From: Kitagawia praeruptora
Lineage: Eukaryota > Streptophyta > Magnoliopsida > Apiales > Apiaceae
DNA: 64,000 nt
Assembly: GCA_037693485.1 (NCBI GenBank)
Contig: CM075348.1
Location: 121,469,609-121,533,608, forward strand
Reading direction: 5' to 3'
Below the pieces are notes generated by a model. That model was given only the letters and a program-made list of their open reading frames with translations, made no database searches and was not told where the DNA came from. The translations under genes were made by a program, and so were the position numbers. Shown here one piece after another: positions 20,568-33,290 of the stretch (position 1 is the first letter of the stretch; the number at the start of each line of letters is the position of its first letter).

Positions 20568-22711
20568 TTGAGTGCTGTCCTTATTCGAGAAGAAAGCAAG
20601 GTTCAAAAACCTATCTATTATGTGAGCAAGGTGTTGCACGGGGCTGAGTTGAATTACTCCCCCATTGAAAAGTTTACTTTGGCATTAGTAACGGCCTCAA
20701 GGAAGCTACGACCATACTTCCAGGCACACAAGATTCAAGTCCTGACGGACTAGCAGTTGAGGAACATATTGCATAGCCCAAAGACCAGTGGAAGGCTAAT
20801 CAATTGGGCGATTGAACTTGGGGAATTTGACATCACGTATAAGCCTCGAATAGCCATTAAGGCTCAGGCATTGGCTGACTTCGTGGTTGAATACTTCGTG
20901 GTTGAATGCACCATTAACAACCAAGAAGTCGGGGGGCGGGAGATGGTAACTACCCCTGATAAAGAGGATAAGGAGGAGGAACTTGTACCTGATCTGAAGG
21001 AGTATTGGGTGCTCTATTTTAATGGAGCATCAAAAACAAAATCTAGTGGTGCAGGTTTAGTTTTGCAAAGCCCCGAAGGGTTCACAATTGAGTACGCTTT
21101 GAAGTTGGATTTTCCTACTACCAACAACGAAGCGGAGTATGGAGCCTTGATAGCCGGATTGGGCTTGGCCAGAATCATGAGGGTCAAGAACTTCAAAGTT
21201 TGTGGAGATTCAAGACTGGTAGTCTCGCAGGTGAATGGTGAATTTGAGGCCAAGGATGAAACTATGGCAAAGTATTTGAGAGTTGTGAAGGCTGTTATGA
21301 CTCAGTTCGATGAATGCTATGTGGAGCATATTCTAAGAGAAGAGAATGTTAAGGCCGATGCCTTGTCCAAGTTCGCTTCTTCTGAGATAGAGAATTATGC
21401 AGGGAGTGTTTACTTCCAGGTCTTGAAATTCCCGACCGTCAACTCAAAATTGGTGGCACCGATTGATATAGAGGGCTATTGGATAGATCCTATCAAAGCT
21501 CACCTTGAAACCGGATGGCTCCCTGACAATGCCTTAGAGGCACGAAAACTGTCAGTGAGAGCATTGAGATATACCTTAATTGAAGGCATCCTTTATAAGA
21601 GGTCGTTTGTCATCCTATACTTGAAGTGTTTAAGGCCCCAGGAGGCAAAGGAAGCATTAGAGGAAGTTCATGGAGGGATATGTGGGCAGCACTTGCGGGG
21701 CAGAGCCCTAGCTCACAAGATTACTCGTTTGGGATTCTACTGGCCAGAGATGTTGGCCGATGCACAAAATTATGTCAAGAGGTGTGAGAGATGCCAAAAA
21801 CATGCTCCAATTGTAAGGCAGCCGCCTGAGAGGTTAACATCAGTTAACTCTCCTATCCCATTTGCAATGTGGGGAATGGACATACTTGGCCTTTCCCTGT
21901 AGCTTCAGCGCAAAGTAAGTTCTTGAAAGTGGCCATCGACTACTTCACTAAGTGGATTGAGGCTAAGCCTTTATCCAAGATAACCACCAAGCAAGTTGCC
22001 CAGTTCTTTTGGGAGAACATAATTTGCAGATATGGGATCCCCCGGATCCTTGTTACGGATAATGGGACACAATTCAACAATGAAGAGTTTAAGAAGTACT
22101 CTGAGGAAAATGCTATTGACCTTCGTTTTACTTCAGTAGCACACACGCAAGCTAATGGACAGGTTGAGGTAGCCAGTCGGATTATCCTTGATGGACTAAA
22201 GAAGAGGGTCGAACGCTCGAGAAATACTTGGGAGGATGAGTTACTGCCTATACTTTGGGCGTATCGCACTACCTGTAAAGTGAAAACCGGAGAAACCCCT
22301 TTCTTGCTGGATTATGGAGCTGAGGCAGTGGTGCCCCTGGAGATTATGCACGCATCACCACGAGTTGAGGCATATGAACCAGAGAGTAATGAGGAAGGCA
22401 TGAGACTAGCCCTTGATCTGATTGACGAGGTCAGGGATGAAGCAAATGCCAGGAATACAGAACATCAGAAGAGAGCATCCTTCCACTACAACCAAAGGGT
22501 TAAGGAGAGGTTCTTTCGACAAGGCGACTTAGTTCTAAGGAAGATAGAAGCCTCAGGAGTTGGCCAGAAAGGCAAGCTAGCCCCAAACTGGGAGGGACCA
22601 TATCGAGTCAGGAAGGTGTTAGGACGAGGATCTTACAAGTTAGAAACCTTGGACGGGGTTGAGGTGCCCCGAACTTGGCATGCAGTGAACGTCAAGACTT
22701 ATTATGTTTAA
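20568..22711 (+). pseudogene. Ty3/gypsy (Tat) pol: RNase H, second RNase H, integrase (element X, copy B)
   Basis: Same content as 5452-7595, with the same TAG (20751-20753) and the same one-base frameshift near 21887. So both lesions predate the duplication. Differences seen in integrase: Cys to Ser in KKYSEENAIDL, Asn to Ser in QVEVASRII, Val to Ala in YGAEAVVP. The Ala matches the Z copy, so copy A carries the derived state there; the Cys and Asn match Z, so copy B is derived at those two sites. Not functional. Confidence 0.93.
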
Positions 22712-23132
22712 AGACTTGGTCTTTTATCTATTAGAAATAGAAATAAGGTTCGAATGAAACCATTACAGAGCATGTTGTTCCCAGTAGGAGATAGAGTATC
22801 TATGTAAGAGTTGAGCCCATTTTATCAGTATTCTTTGACTGCCTAATGAAGTTTGTTTTGCTTTCTCTCTGGGTTACTTCTTTTATTTTGTTATTGTAAA
22901 CACGTAAAACAAATGATGAATTAATTCACGAGTTTGGTACAAGCCAATTGGCCAAATACCTAAAAAAACTCTAAATCTTAACAGACTACAAGCAAAGGCA
23001 AGAAAATGAAAGTAAATAAGGAAACTAACTATATAAATAGTTAAGTTAAAGAGTTGCATAAATAAAAGCTCGAAGGCTATTTGAGTTAGGTTACACAAAC
23101 CAAGAGTTCAAATAAAAGAAATAGAAAATGAA
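22712..23132. other. Non-coding spacer after X integrase, copy B
   Basis: Identical by eye to 7596-8016. No gene seen. Confidence 0.6.
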
Positions 23133-25007
23133 CTAAGTGGCCTCAGGGGCCTCCTTGACAAGAGAGCCATTCTCAGTGCTGGTGGCAGTGGTGGAATCTC
23201 CTGCATCAGAGTCAGCATCTCCATCACGAACAAGGGGCTGCCCAGGGTCCAAGGACTTAGCAGCAACGGCATGCTCTCTGACCAAAGTGTCATCCTCCCC
23301 ATACAACTCATCACTAGAACCTGGCTCAGCAACTAATGTGCTAGGAAGATGAGGGCTTGGAAAGGCAGAAGGCAAGAATAAGCCTGGATGCTGTCTAAGA
23401 ACCGCTTCGATAGCCTTGTTCCAACCCTCAGTAAACTGACCAGGAAAGAGAATCTCATCATGCTGGTCCATAAGACTCTTGTACTCAGCTGAATCCAAGT
23501 AGTCATCAATCAGCTTTTCCTTGTCATCCTTCAAGGCCACCAGCTCAGCATGAACACCAACCAACTCCTCATCCTTTTTTTTCAGCTACTCCTCTAGCTG
23601 GTGGATGTGAAGACTCCTCTTTTTGGACTCAGTCTCAAATCCCTTGGCTTTTTCCTTCCAAGCCTTGGCTTGGTGGAGTAAGCTCTGGAAATGGATGTTA
23701 GCCTATGCAAAGAAACAGAGTTACAATGCAAAGGTGGAACAAAGAATCTAAATTTTTTGAAAAGACTAGGTTTGAGACTTTCTGTAGCAATAGCCTGGGA
23801 GCCAAGTGCTTCTGATTCCCCAATGCCTCCGTTGACAACCAAGTCTTTATAATCAGGAGGAGTGATTGAGTTCAACGACCAGTCCATAGCATGTTTTGTA
23901 GAACCCACTACGGAGTCTCGCTTTCTGAAACCCCATGAGGGCCTAAACACGGTAGATTGAACATTAACCTGGGAACTTCCCTCCAGGCTAGCTATGTCAC
24001 CGTACTTCAAATCCCCTTTGTGAACCTTGTGAGGGCGCAGGAATGAGGGCTCAGTTGCCTTATCCCGAGGGTCAGCACCCCGTTTAGCTCGAGTCATCCT
24101 AGAGGTCTCGTCATCAGGAGAGTGGGCAGCCTCTACAATCATCTTCGCAACTGCAAAAACATAAACAGAAATGAGTTGGAATAAGTTAAGTATGAAAATA
24201 AATGACAGAGGTAAGAGAGAGAGTTACCCCGCTCAGACACAGGAGAGAGGCCTACATCCCTTAAAGATTCTTCATTTATAAGGCTTTGGCACGTTACGGA
24301 ATCGTCATCGCCTTTAGTCAGTTTCTCAAAGGCAGCTTGTTCCTTGGGACTAAGGACTATTCCTTTAGCACTCCCGTCTGTAACCTTAGAAAAAGTTCTC
24401 CTAAATAGGCAAACTCATTCTTCCAACCCGTGTTGTTATCAGGCATAGACTTGCCATTAAAAAGTGGAGGGACTTTGGGGCAAAGTTTAATATATACCCA
24501 ACCAGTATATTTTGCAGGGCTATTGTAAAATTGAAAATTTTTGCGGAAGATGGGAACAGAGAGAGGAAGGTTTTGTCTTAGACATAAAACCATAAAACAC
24601 AAATTTATTCTCCACGCATTTGGCGGGAGTTGACACGGGCTAATTTGTACATCAGCTAAAAGTCGAGGTATAAATTCGTGAAAGGGGAAATGAAGCCCAA
24701 CCACTAAACTCTCCCTATAGACACACAAAGAATTTGGTTTCCAATGACATGGTCTATCACCTGGCTCAGCGGGAACAAGTTTAAGAGCTGACTTGATCTT
24801 AAACAGTTTATTATATCTAGCAATTTCTTCTATGTCGTGATACGAACTACAACAACCATATGCATCTAATTCTGCCAAAGAGGGGTAATCATCTCCACGT
24901 TCGTTTAACATATCTAAAAGGGACATGTAAGGAGAGCGGATAGTGATAATACCTTTAGAAGAAGCTAAGTTCATCTTGGAAAGGCGAGCTTTGGCTTTGT
25001 CCTCCAT
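23133..25007 (-). pseudogene. Antisense spliced gene of the Tat element, copy B
   Basis: Copy of 8017-9891, with the same frameshift, the same predicted 77 bp intron (24151-24227) and the same TAG (23586-23588). All shared lesions therefore arose before the duplication. Only a synonymous-looking change (about 24795) was noticed within the coding part, and a two-base change (about 25063) lies in the 5' UTR. Confidence 0.75.
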
Positions 25008-25176
25008 TAATGGTAGCTTGAAACCCTGGAGAGGTGGACGGAAGAGATGACCGGAGAAGAAGGCCGGAGATTAGCTGAGAAAACTCCAAACGAAACTTGG
25101 GAGAAATTTCCTTGCTAAAAATTGAGAGCTCAGAGTGAAAATGAGAAGTGAGAAATGAACTCTCCACTCTCACTCT

Positions 25177-25183
25177 TATATAG
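25177..25183 (-). promoter_or_regulatory. TATA box of the antisense gene, copy B
   Basis: CTATATAAG on the minus strand, unchanged from copy A, ~170 bp before the antisense ATG at 25005-25007. Confidence 0.5.
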
Positions 25184-25476
25184 AATCATACAACCGGTTG
25201 AAATTCTTTCAAACGGTCAAAAAACCTATAGTGACCAGTTGAAATTTGTGTATGACGGGTAAAAAGCCCATCACAAAAGCCCAATTGGTAAAAAGCCCAA
25301 TTCTGGAACCTTTTTTGAGCAGATATTTTGAAAAAAATATATAAGTGTCAAAGATATTTCTGAAACTTCCAGAATTCCTAAACCCTATAGAAGGATTTGG
25401 AATCTGGGCTAGAAAAGATCCGAATAGGCCCGTTACAGCCATGTGGCCAAGCCTAGTGAAAAGAAAAAAGGATTTT

Positions 25477-25481
<5 letters not shown>

Positions 25482-25520
<39 letters not shown>
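25482..25520. repeat. (AT)n microsatellite, copy B
   Basis: AT dinucleotide run, 10 bp shorter than in copy A. Five repeat units changed since the duplication, as expected for a microsatellite. Confidence 0.95.
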
Positions 25521-25522
<2 letters not shown>

Positions 25523-25607
25523 ATTTCAGAAAATATAAATTAAGCCTAGAAGGCCTAAAGAGTGAAAAAGGCCCACTAAGAGGAAGCCCAATAGGTCAAG
25601 GTTCAAG

Positions 25608-26081
25608 ATTCGACCAGAATCCTGGTCGAAACGACCAAGAATCCTGGTCGAAAAGACGTTCGACCAAGCCATTTTGAGGCCCTTATTTCGACCAGAATCC
25701 TGATCGAAACGACCAGGAATCCTGGTCGAAAAGACGTTCGACCAAGCCATTTTGAGGCCCCTATTTCGACCAGAATCCTGATCGAAACGAACAGGAATCC
25801 TGATCGAAAATGTCTTCGACCAGAAGAAATTTTGGTGCTTATTTCGACCAGAATCCTGATCGAAACGACCAGGAATCTTGATCGAAATGACTAGGAATCC
25901 TGATCAAAAATGTCTTCGACTAGAACAAAATTGGACCCTTATTTCGACCAGAATCCTGGTCGAAACGACCAGGAATCCTGGTCGAAAAACCTTTCGATCA
26001 GGAAATTTTTGAGGCCTTATTTCGACCAGAATCCTGGTCGAAATTCCTGGTCGAAAAAAAGCAAGTCCTGGTCGAAAATTT
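25608..26081. repeat. ~78 bp tandem repeat in the 3' region of X, copy B
   Basis: Same six units with the CGACCAGAATCCTGGTCG dyads as at 10502-10975, with the same unit number and order. No expansion or contraction has happened since the duplication. Confidence 0.9.
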
Positions 26082-26399
26082 CCCCTTTTCTTTTGCAAAA
26101 TATCTTTGTGAGCATGCAAGCTTCGATAAAAATGAAGAAATTACCTGTGGGTACAATACAAATCCTAAAATTTTAGGATAGGTATGAAAATACGAGGACT
26201 TTATGAATAATTCCTTGAATTAAATGGGCAATAATTCAGTAGCGAAAGTTACAAGAAATTAACTGCTTAGCCTCGAATAAAGCAAATCGTCGTAAATGTG
26301 TAGGTCGTTCCACACTTTACAAAAAGATGATATTCGTGAAACACTAGTGTACGATTATAAACCCTGACCCAAGTCTCGGAAAAGACCGTTGAAACTTCA

Positions 26400-26439
26400 A
26401 GGAAAACCTGATCAGTTTTCCTAGAAGTTGGGGGGCAAA
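26400..26439 (+). promoter_or_regulatory. Hairpin and polypurine tract before X 3' LTR, copy B
   Basis: AGGAAAAC/GTTTTCCT hairpin and AAGTTGGGGGGCAAA directly before the LTR, as in copy A. Confidence 0.8.
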
Positions 26440-26943
26440 TGATATGGGCCAAATATAAGCTCTACAGACACAATTAATGTTGCATTAATTAGACCTAGGT
26501 TGGTCCAAATATGAAGTCCATTAATGAGGCCCAAAACCCTAATTAAATATTAATTTCGTAATTAATATTAAGGGTTAATTGACAGCTGGGAAATATAAGT
26601 CAGATAAGGATATTATCTCTCCAAAGAGTAGCCTCCAAGGGTCATAGTCATACAAGGAAACAGACTCCTACAAGGTAGGAGTCTAGAACCTTCCTCAAGG
26701 CTGACTTACCCACCAAGTCACCTAATCCTACTATAATTCTGAGGCTTCTCAGCCTATATAAATGGTCAGACCCCTCACCCTCAGAACTACGTTTTTTGGC
26801 TTGATCTTTGATATACATCAAAGTACGTAGGCATCTTGTGAAGGCAGATTCAGCCACGAGCACGAGAGCAGCCATTAAAGTACGACGTTCACGCACCCTA
26901 GCATTAAATACAATCAAACCCTAGCTGCAATCTAATAACCTAG
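26440..26943 (+). mobile_element. 3' LTR of element X, truncated, copy B
   Basis: Copy of 11334-11837 with the same truncated end after CCTAG, so the truncation predates the duplication. TATATAAA at 26755-26762; hairpin stems at 26787-26792 with 26825-26830 (outer) and 26806-26812 with 26817-26823 (inner). Confidence 0.88.
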
Positions 26944-27194
26944 AAATTATTTTAGCTTAAATATATCAAATTAATATATTAATATAAATGCTATATCAGG
27001 TGATCGAAAAGTAATCACATCAAAAAATTATTTCCTGCAATTAATTCATAATTAAAAGATAGTCTATAAAACTTAATTTGTAGCAATGCTAGATATTCGA
27101 ACTAAATCAAGTGACATGGCGTAAGAGTAAAATTAAAAGTGAATAATCAGAACACAAGTCACAAGTAATAAAAGAAAAATATGGAGATACTCAC

Positions 27195-30113
27195 ACATCG
27201 TTAAATGGAAACATAAATATTTGGCCTGGCTTTGCATTCTTGAATCTGATAGAAAGAGCACGTGACCTATCTCCTGCATTTCCACATCCAAGGGCACCTA
27301 TCTTTCCAGGATTAACAAATGATAACATCTCGGACATCTCATGCTTTCTCAAATTCACTTGCAAAATACTGTATAAAAAAATTAAACAATTATTAAGACA
27401 AGTTCTAAAGTTTATACAACAATCGCAGAATAAAATTGCTAATTTCGAAACTTACTTTATAAACAAGCAAATCACAGAGCCTGATATTTCACCTCCACTG
27501 CACAAAGAATGCACGTCTGATAAAAGAATAATTTGTTTAGTGGTTGCTCCAAAAGCTTCTTGGCTTAGCTCAAAAGATAATTTACGGTCATCCTTCAAGG
27601 CATGTTTGGCCCAAAGCCATAAGCGCTTTAGAGTGGGGTGGTAATCCACATCCATGTCAACGACATACTCAGGTTGTGGGACACAATTTTTAACCTTTCT
27701 ACCATTCTTTCCACCAATTTTCTTACTTGCCTGAAAAGGAAAATTTAAAAAGAATACTGAGAATGCAAACTGAACTAGTAAATACAAATAGAAATAGACT
27801 CACTAATATTTACAACTAAAAAAAACATATGTTTCAAACAGAAGTTAACCTTTGTAGTTCCATCCGTCAGAGCACAGCTCATCTTTACTTCATTTATGAG
27901 GTCTCTCAGCCAAGCAATGTATGTTCCAATAGCAGCTTCCATAGTAATGATTTCATCCTCAATAGGGAAAGGAATATTAGCCGAGCCTTGGATTACACGG
28001 GTAATTGAGACTCATGCATTCTCTTTTCCAAGAGGTTTCCCGTGAAGAACATCACAATCGGTATCAATTGTTGCATAAGCAACAAAATTGGTTGGCGAGC
28101 CAACTGCCAGTTTCCACTCCGGATTCTTACAATTACTCGTAATTGCCCTTTCCCCATCTTCAACTTCCAAAACCTCAACAAACTCCGGATTCTTCTCCTC
28201 AACACCAGTCTTCTCTTTAACCTCAGCCCTTTCCTCAACCTCAGCCCTTTCCTCAACCTCATTCTTCTTCTCGGGCACCTCAGCCCTTTCCTCAACCTCA
28301 TTCTTCTTCTCGGGCACCTCAGTCCTTTCCTCAACCTCATTCTTCTTCTCGGGCACCTCAGCCTTATTCTCTTCAATCTCAGGGTCTTGGATGAGATCCA
28401 GTCTCTTTTTTACACTCTCCAACTCCAATTCCTTCAAACCAGTCTTGGAACAGCTTCCTTGTGATCCAAAATATGGACTATAATCGAAATCAATTTTTTT
28501 TCCACACAAAGATGATTTCAGGTTTGACATCTGTGTAGCCCAAAAAGCATCTCGTTCTCGAATAATCCTATCGGTATTCTCTTTCATAAACTTTTGAATG
28601 CCTTCTTGTATCCTATCTTCAATAGACATGCCTTTCTTTTTCTACCTTGGAAGATTAAAATAGACGGACTGCTTGAAATAAGACCCTTGCCCATGTACTC
28701 ATCCTATATGCTCCGGCTTACCGAGCACTTTCGTCAAAATATCATCAGTTCCTTCCTCCGTCACTTCCCCATCACGAACTTTCTGTTTCATCTTCTCCTA
28801 AAAAATAAAAAAAAATGTTAAGCATTCATGAATCAGCTTGGGAGTAAATTTTCAATACAACAGAAATGAATAACTTACAATATCCTCAGCAATGCTTTTA
28901 ACTTCATCCGTCTTAAAATTCCCATCTTTATCTTATCGCGCACGTATCCAGGTACATGACCGATCTATCTCTGTTTCTTGATCACCTTGAGACTGGATAT
29001 GTACAAATATATTTAAAAAGATTAACATGAAACCATAATCATACAATGTCATGGGAAAATAATAAAGTAGTATGTTTCTTGATCACTAACCATTTCTTCT
29101 TCTAGGTTAGCATATCCCTTATGGGACAAATAGTGAGGGTATGGATTCATCTTCCTTCTCTTTTTCTGAGTATTGTGGATCACCTTCATAAAAACAACAT
29201 AGAAATGTTAATGCCAAAGATGTCCCACTAAACCAATGGACAATATGAGAATTTGATAACTGAAAAGTGAAACACTTACAGAGAAATCATCAGATAAGCG
29301 GTGAGCAACAAAGATATCCCAATGCGCCTTCTCAATAGATGAGTAGTCAGCCGGAGGAAACTCTAGCAGTTCAGGGTTACTTCTATTTGGAAGGATATAA
29401 CGGGTTATTAAACGGGATTTGAAGTCCTTCCATTTTTTGCATGCAGAATGCAACACCATCTTTCTTGCTATTTCTGGCACATCAAATGCCATATTCACAC
29501 AATCCCAAATCTTTGTTTTATTTTCCTTCGGAACTCGTTTCCAAGAGTCATACCATATTAACGCTTTAGTTCTAGCAAGCACTCCAATATAAGATTGCAT
29601 CTCTATGGATGCTGGACCATAAGGTTCACCCTTTGAATTAAAAGAAACCGGCTTCTTGATGCCTAACATCTTACGCCTTAAAATCCGATCCATTGTAACA
29701 GATCCGCGTTTTAAAAGTTTTAGTCCTTCTTGTTTGTTAGGCTTCTCTTGTTCCAGTCATTTCCTCTTCTTAGACAACTGACTCTTCTTAGACAATTGAC
29801 TCTGTAAGTTTGTAAAAATAGCCTACTTCTTTGGAGTATGGGGATTAGAATACTCAAGGGGAGACCCCACTGACTTCGCCTTGTTCCTTATTGATCGAGG
29901 AGAAGACCTCACAGGGGAAGACTCCACTGCCTTCTCATTGTTCCTTATTGATCGGGAAGAAGACCTCACAGGCGAAGACTCCACTGCCTTCGCCTTGTTC
30001 CTTGTTGAACGAGGAGAAGAATTCACGGGGGAAGACTTGTTCTTTTTTAATGCCATCAAAAGGTTTCTTGTTGTTCGATTTGGAGCAGAATTTGTCTTTT
30101 TTGGAGGCGCTAT
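27195..30113 (-). pseudogene. CACTA-type transposon gene (Ptta/En/Spm, DUF8039-like), copy B
   Basis: Copy of 12089-15007 with the same splice signals and most of the same stops. Where copy A has TAA (13497-13499), copy B has GAA (Glu, 28603-28605). Here the frame runs from MSIEDRIQEGIQKF through the charged repeat into the DUF8039-like block. Copy B therefore keeps the older state and copy A gained an extra nonsense mutation. A change at about 28010 affects the minus-strand residue after EN in NARVSITRV. Still a pseudogene because of the shared stops and missing 3' end. Confidence 0.8.
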
Positions 30114-30343
30114 AATGAATCTGCACAGTACGAATGATTAAACTCTATTACGTACACTAACATATATGTGTGATACTATCATCATATTATCAACATACCC
30201 CATCATCGCAAACCAACATAGTAGAATCACAGTAAAAACACCAAATTCCATATTTAGAGTATATGAAAAACACAATCGAATTAGAGCATACCATCACATA
30301 CATAATCACATATGCAAATACCATGTTTTTCTTACCTTTGACT

Positions 30344-30589
30344 ACCAAAAATAGTAGATACCAACATAATCACATATATCACATTTGTAATTAAAAATCT
30401 AAATTGTCTGTGCCATATAATCAAATACCCGACATATATACCTTTGACTAACACCATATACACTAAATCAAAAGTTTTCAACTCTATTACACCAAAAATA
30501 GTAGATACTAACATAATCACATATATCACATTTATAATTAAAAATCTAACTTGCATGCACCATATAATCAAATACCCGACATATATACC
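30344..30589. repeat. Two direct repeats of ~99 bp, copy B
   Basis: Copy of 15238-15483, same spacing. Confidence 0.85.
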
Positions 30590-30914
30590 CCATTGCATGC
30601 ATATGTAAATGATACACCAAAGAGAAACCTCAAATCACACACACACACAGAGAAACCCCAAATCACACACACACACACCCATAGAGAGAGAGAGAGAGGG
30701 AGTACCTGATTGCAAAGAGAGCAAAGAGAGAGTTAGGTTTAATCGCTTGAGAAGTGAAAAGAGAGAAGTGAAAAGTAGGCAGGAACGAGTTATAATTTAT
30801 AAATGGGGAAAATGAAATAATTGAGAAATGGGGAAAGGGGGGAAATGAAATAATTCAAAAATCGGGAATGGGGGGAAATGAAAATATTTTGGGGGGAACG
30901 AGAGTTAAAATGGG

Positions 30915-31433
30915 TGATATGGGCTAAAAGTAAGCCCTAAAGACACATTTAATGTGGCATTAATTAGACCTAGAATGGTCCAAACGTGGGGCCCACCAGA
31001 TGGGCCCAAATCCTATTTATAATATTAATTTCATAATTAATATTAAGGGTAATAACCAGCTCAGCAATAAGAGTCAAATAAGGGTATTACTCCTACTTGA
31101 CTTAGCCTCCAAGGCACCTATTTCAACAAGGAAACTGATTCCTATAAGGAAGGAGTCTAGAACCTTCCTCAAGGCGGTGACTTTTCCACCAAGTCACCTA
31201 ATTCTACCACGACTCTAGGGCTTCTCAGCCTATATAAAGGGTCTGACCCCTCATTCTCAGAACTACGTTTTTGGCTTGATCTTTGATACGCATCAAAGTA
31301 CGTAGGCATCTTGTGAAGGCAGATTCAGCCACGAACACGAGAGCAGCCATTAAAGCACGAAGCTCACGCACCCTAGCATTAAACACAGCAAACCCTAGCC
31401 GCAATCTAATAACCTAGTTTTTATTCCACAACA
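30915..31433 (+). mobile_element. 5' LTR of Y, copy B
   Basis: 519 bp, TG...CA ends, copy of 15809-16327. TATATAAA at 31231-31238. Outer hairpin stem 31263-31268 with 31300-31305, inner stem 31281-31287 with 31292-31298. Confidence 0.93.
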
Positions 31434-31435
31434 TT

Positions 31436-31453
31436 TGGCGTCGTCTGTGGGAA
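31436..31453 (+). promoter_or_regulatory. Primer binding site of Y, copy B
   Basis: TGGCGTCGTCTGTGGGAA, 2 bp after the LTR, as in copy A. Confidence 0.8.
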
Positions 31454-31466
31454 GAAGACATCAACC

Positions 31467-33272
31467 ATGGTTCAAACACGAAGAATAGCACCAATCACTA
31501 CAGAGCCAATCACTACTGAAGCTCTGCCCCTAAGCTCCGCTCCGCCTGTCACTGAACAGGTACCCCCAGCCACAGCGGCGATTACTCAAGCTCAGGTTTC
31601 TCAACCTCCAGGGACGAATCCCCATGCCGAGAGGACGTTACCTATGGTCATCCACCCGGAAACCAGCTCCCTTCAGACGCTAGTTTCTCCTTTAGTTGAT
31701 CCTAACCGCCCACCACCAGGAGTACAGATCCATACTACGGATCTCCCCAGGAATACCAACCCGATGTATGGCCTGCCTAATTACGCTCCTGGACCCAGTG
31801 GTCATGCCTTGCAAATCAGAGATCGAGAGTATCTTGACTACTCTGGCCCCTATACTGACGATTCATCGACTGATGATGATCGTGATGAAGCCCCGAGAAG
31901 GCGACGTGCTAGTAGAGAACGAAGAAGGAGAACACAAACTATCCATGATGGACCCCCCTTGACAGCTGCTAAAAGAATCAAGGCTCATGAGGCCGAGATT
32001 TTAAGGATAAAGGAAGATATTACCAGAGAACAAGCTAGGTTGAATCAAACCCAGCCTCCTCCAACCTCAGGACCGATTCCCTTTATAGATCTAGAGGGGT
32101 CTTCAAGAAGGCAGAGAAGGGCCGACGCCCCAACTGGAAAAACAACAAGGGTTGAAACCCCTAAGAGCAACCCCAGGGATCTGATGCCACTTGGGGATCA
32201 TGATGATCCCACGCCCCCTTTCACTGAGGAGGTGATGAATGCTCGTATCTCAAAGAAGTTTAAGATGCCAACCATTAAGGCTTATGATGGAACGGGTGAT
32301 CCCGCAAACCATGTTAGGACGTTCTCGAATGCACTGCTGCTGCAACCTATGAGTGACGCCTTAAAGTGTAGGGCGTTCCCTCAAACTCTGTCGGGCATGG
32401 CTCAAAGATGGTATAGCCGCCTACCTACGAATTCAATTGGCTCTTTTAAGGAGCTGAGCGCCGCTTTTGTTAGCCAGTTCATCAGCAGGAGAGTTCATGA
32501 AAAAATTTCTGCATCTCTCATGTACGTGGTGCAAGGGAAGAATGAAAACTTGAGAGACTACCTCAAGAGGTTCACTAAGGAGACATTGAACATCACTGAC
32601 TTGGAAAACAAGGTGGCCATGGTAGCCTTGGAACATGGAACTACTGAAGAATTCTTTAAAAGGTCATTGGCAAAGCATCCTCCTGAAAACATGGCCGAGC
32701 TTCAACAAAGAGCTGACAAGTATATCAAAGCTGAGGATAACATGAAGAAAGAAGCCGTCGGAGGTAATGGCAAGGGTAACAATGACTCCAAGAAGCGAAA
32801 GCAAGACCATGAGTATGATGACCAGGAGTATGATGCTAGGGACAAGTATCCACGAACTAGCGAGGACTCCGACTATGCCCCTAAGAAGAACCAAGGACCG
32901 AGGTTCACTGAGTATGAAAGGTTGAATACTCCTAGGAGTCGAATCTTGTTGGACATTGAGAAGGATAAGGATTTCCGATGGCCGAAGCCACTCAGGGGTG
33001 ATCCCGCAAAGAGAAACAAGAATCAGTATTGTAGATTCCACAGAGATGTGGGGCATGACACTGATGATTGTAAGCAACTCAAAGATGAGATCGAGTTTTT
33101 GATTCGTAGAGGGAAACTGAGCCACTTCACTAAGGGCGACGATCGTGGTAATCATAGAAGAGAGTATGATAGGAGGGATGACGATCAAGATCGCAACCCA
33201 CAGCCCCGAGGGCCAGTAATCAACATGATCACAGGAGGCCCGACTGCGGCCGGCACAACAAGGAATTCTTAG
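31467..33272 (+). CDS. gag: Gag of Tat element Y, copy B (601 aa, intact)
   Basis: Same protein as at 16361-18166 except one Asp to Glu change in HGTTEEFFKR (about residue 394). Gag domain around residues 252-420 and the CRFHRDVGHDTDDC knuckle are unchanged. This is the copy that belongs to the full-length Y element, followed in phase after a TAG by protease. Confidence 0.93.
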   Translation: MVQTRRIAPITTEPITTEALPLSSAPPVTEQVPPATAAITQAQVSQPPGTNPHAERTLPMVIHPETSSLQTLVSPLVDPNRPPPGVQIHTTDLPRNTNPMYGLPNYAPGPSGHALQIRDREYLDYSGPYTDDSSTDDDRDEAPRRRRASRERRRRTQTIHDGPPLTAAKRIKAHEAEILRIKEDITREQARLNQTQPPPTSGPIPFIDLEGSSRRQRRADAPTGKTTRVETPKSNPRDLMPLGDHDDPTPPFTEEVMNARISKKFKMPTIKAYDGTGDPANHVRTFSNALLLQPMSDALKCRAFPQTLSGMAQRWYSRLPTNSIGSFKELSAAFVSQFISRRVHEKISASLMYVVQGKNENLRDYLKRFTKETLNITDLENKVAMVALEHGTTEEFFKRSLAKHPPENMAELQQRADKYIKAEDNMKKEAVGGNGKGNNDSKKRKQDHEYDDQEYDARDKYPRTSEDSDYAPKKNQGPRFTEYERLNTPRSRILLDIEKDKDFRWPKPLRGDPAKRNKNQYCRFHRDVGHDTDDCKQLKDEIEFLIRRGKLSHFTKGDDRGNHRREYDRRDDDQDRNPQPRGPVINMITGGPTAAGTTRNS

Positions 33273-33290
33273 AAGGCTTATACTAGAGAA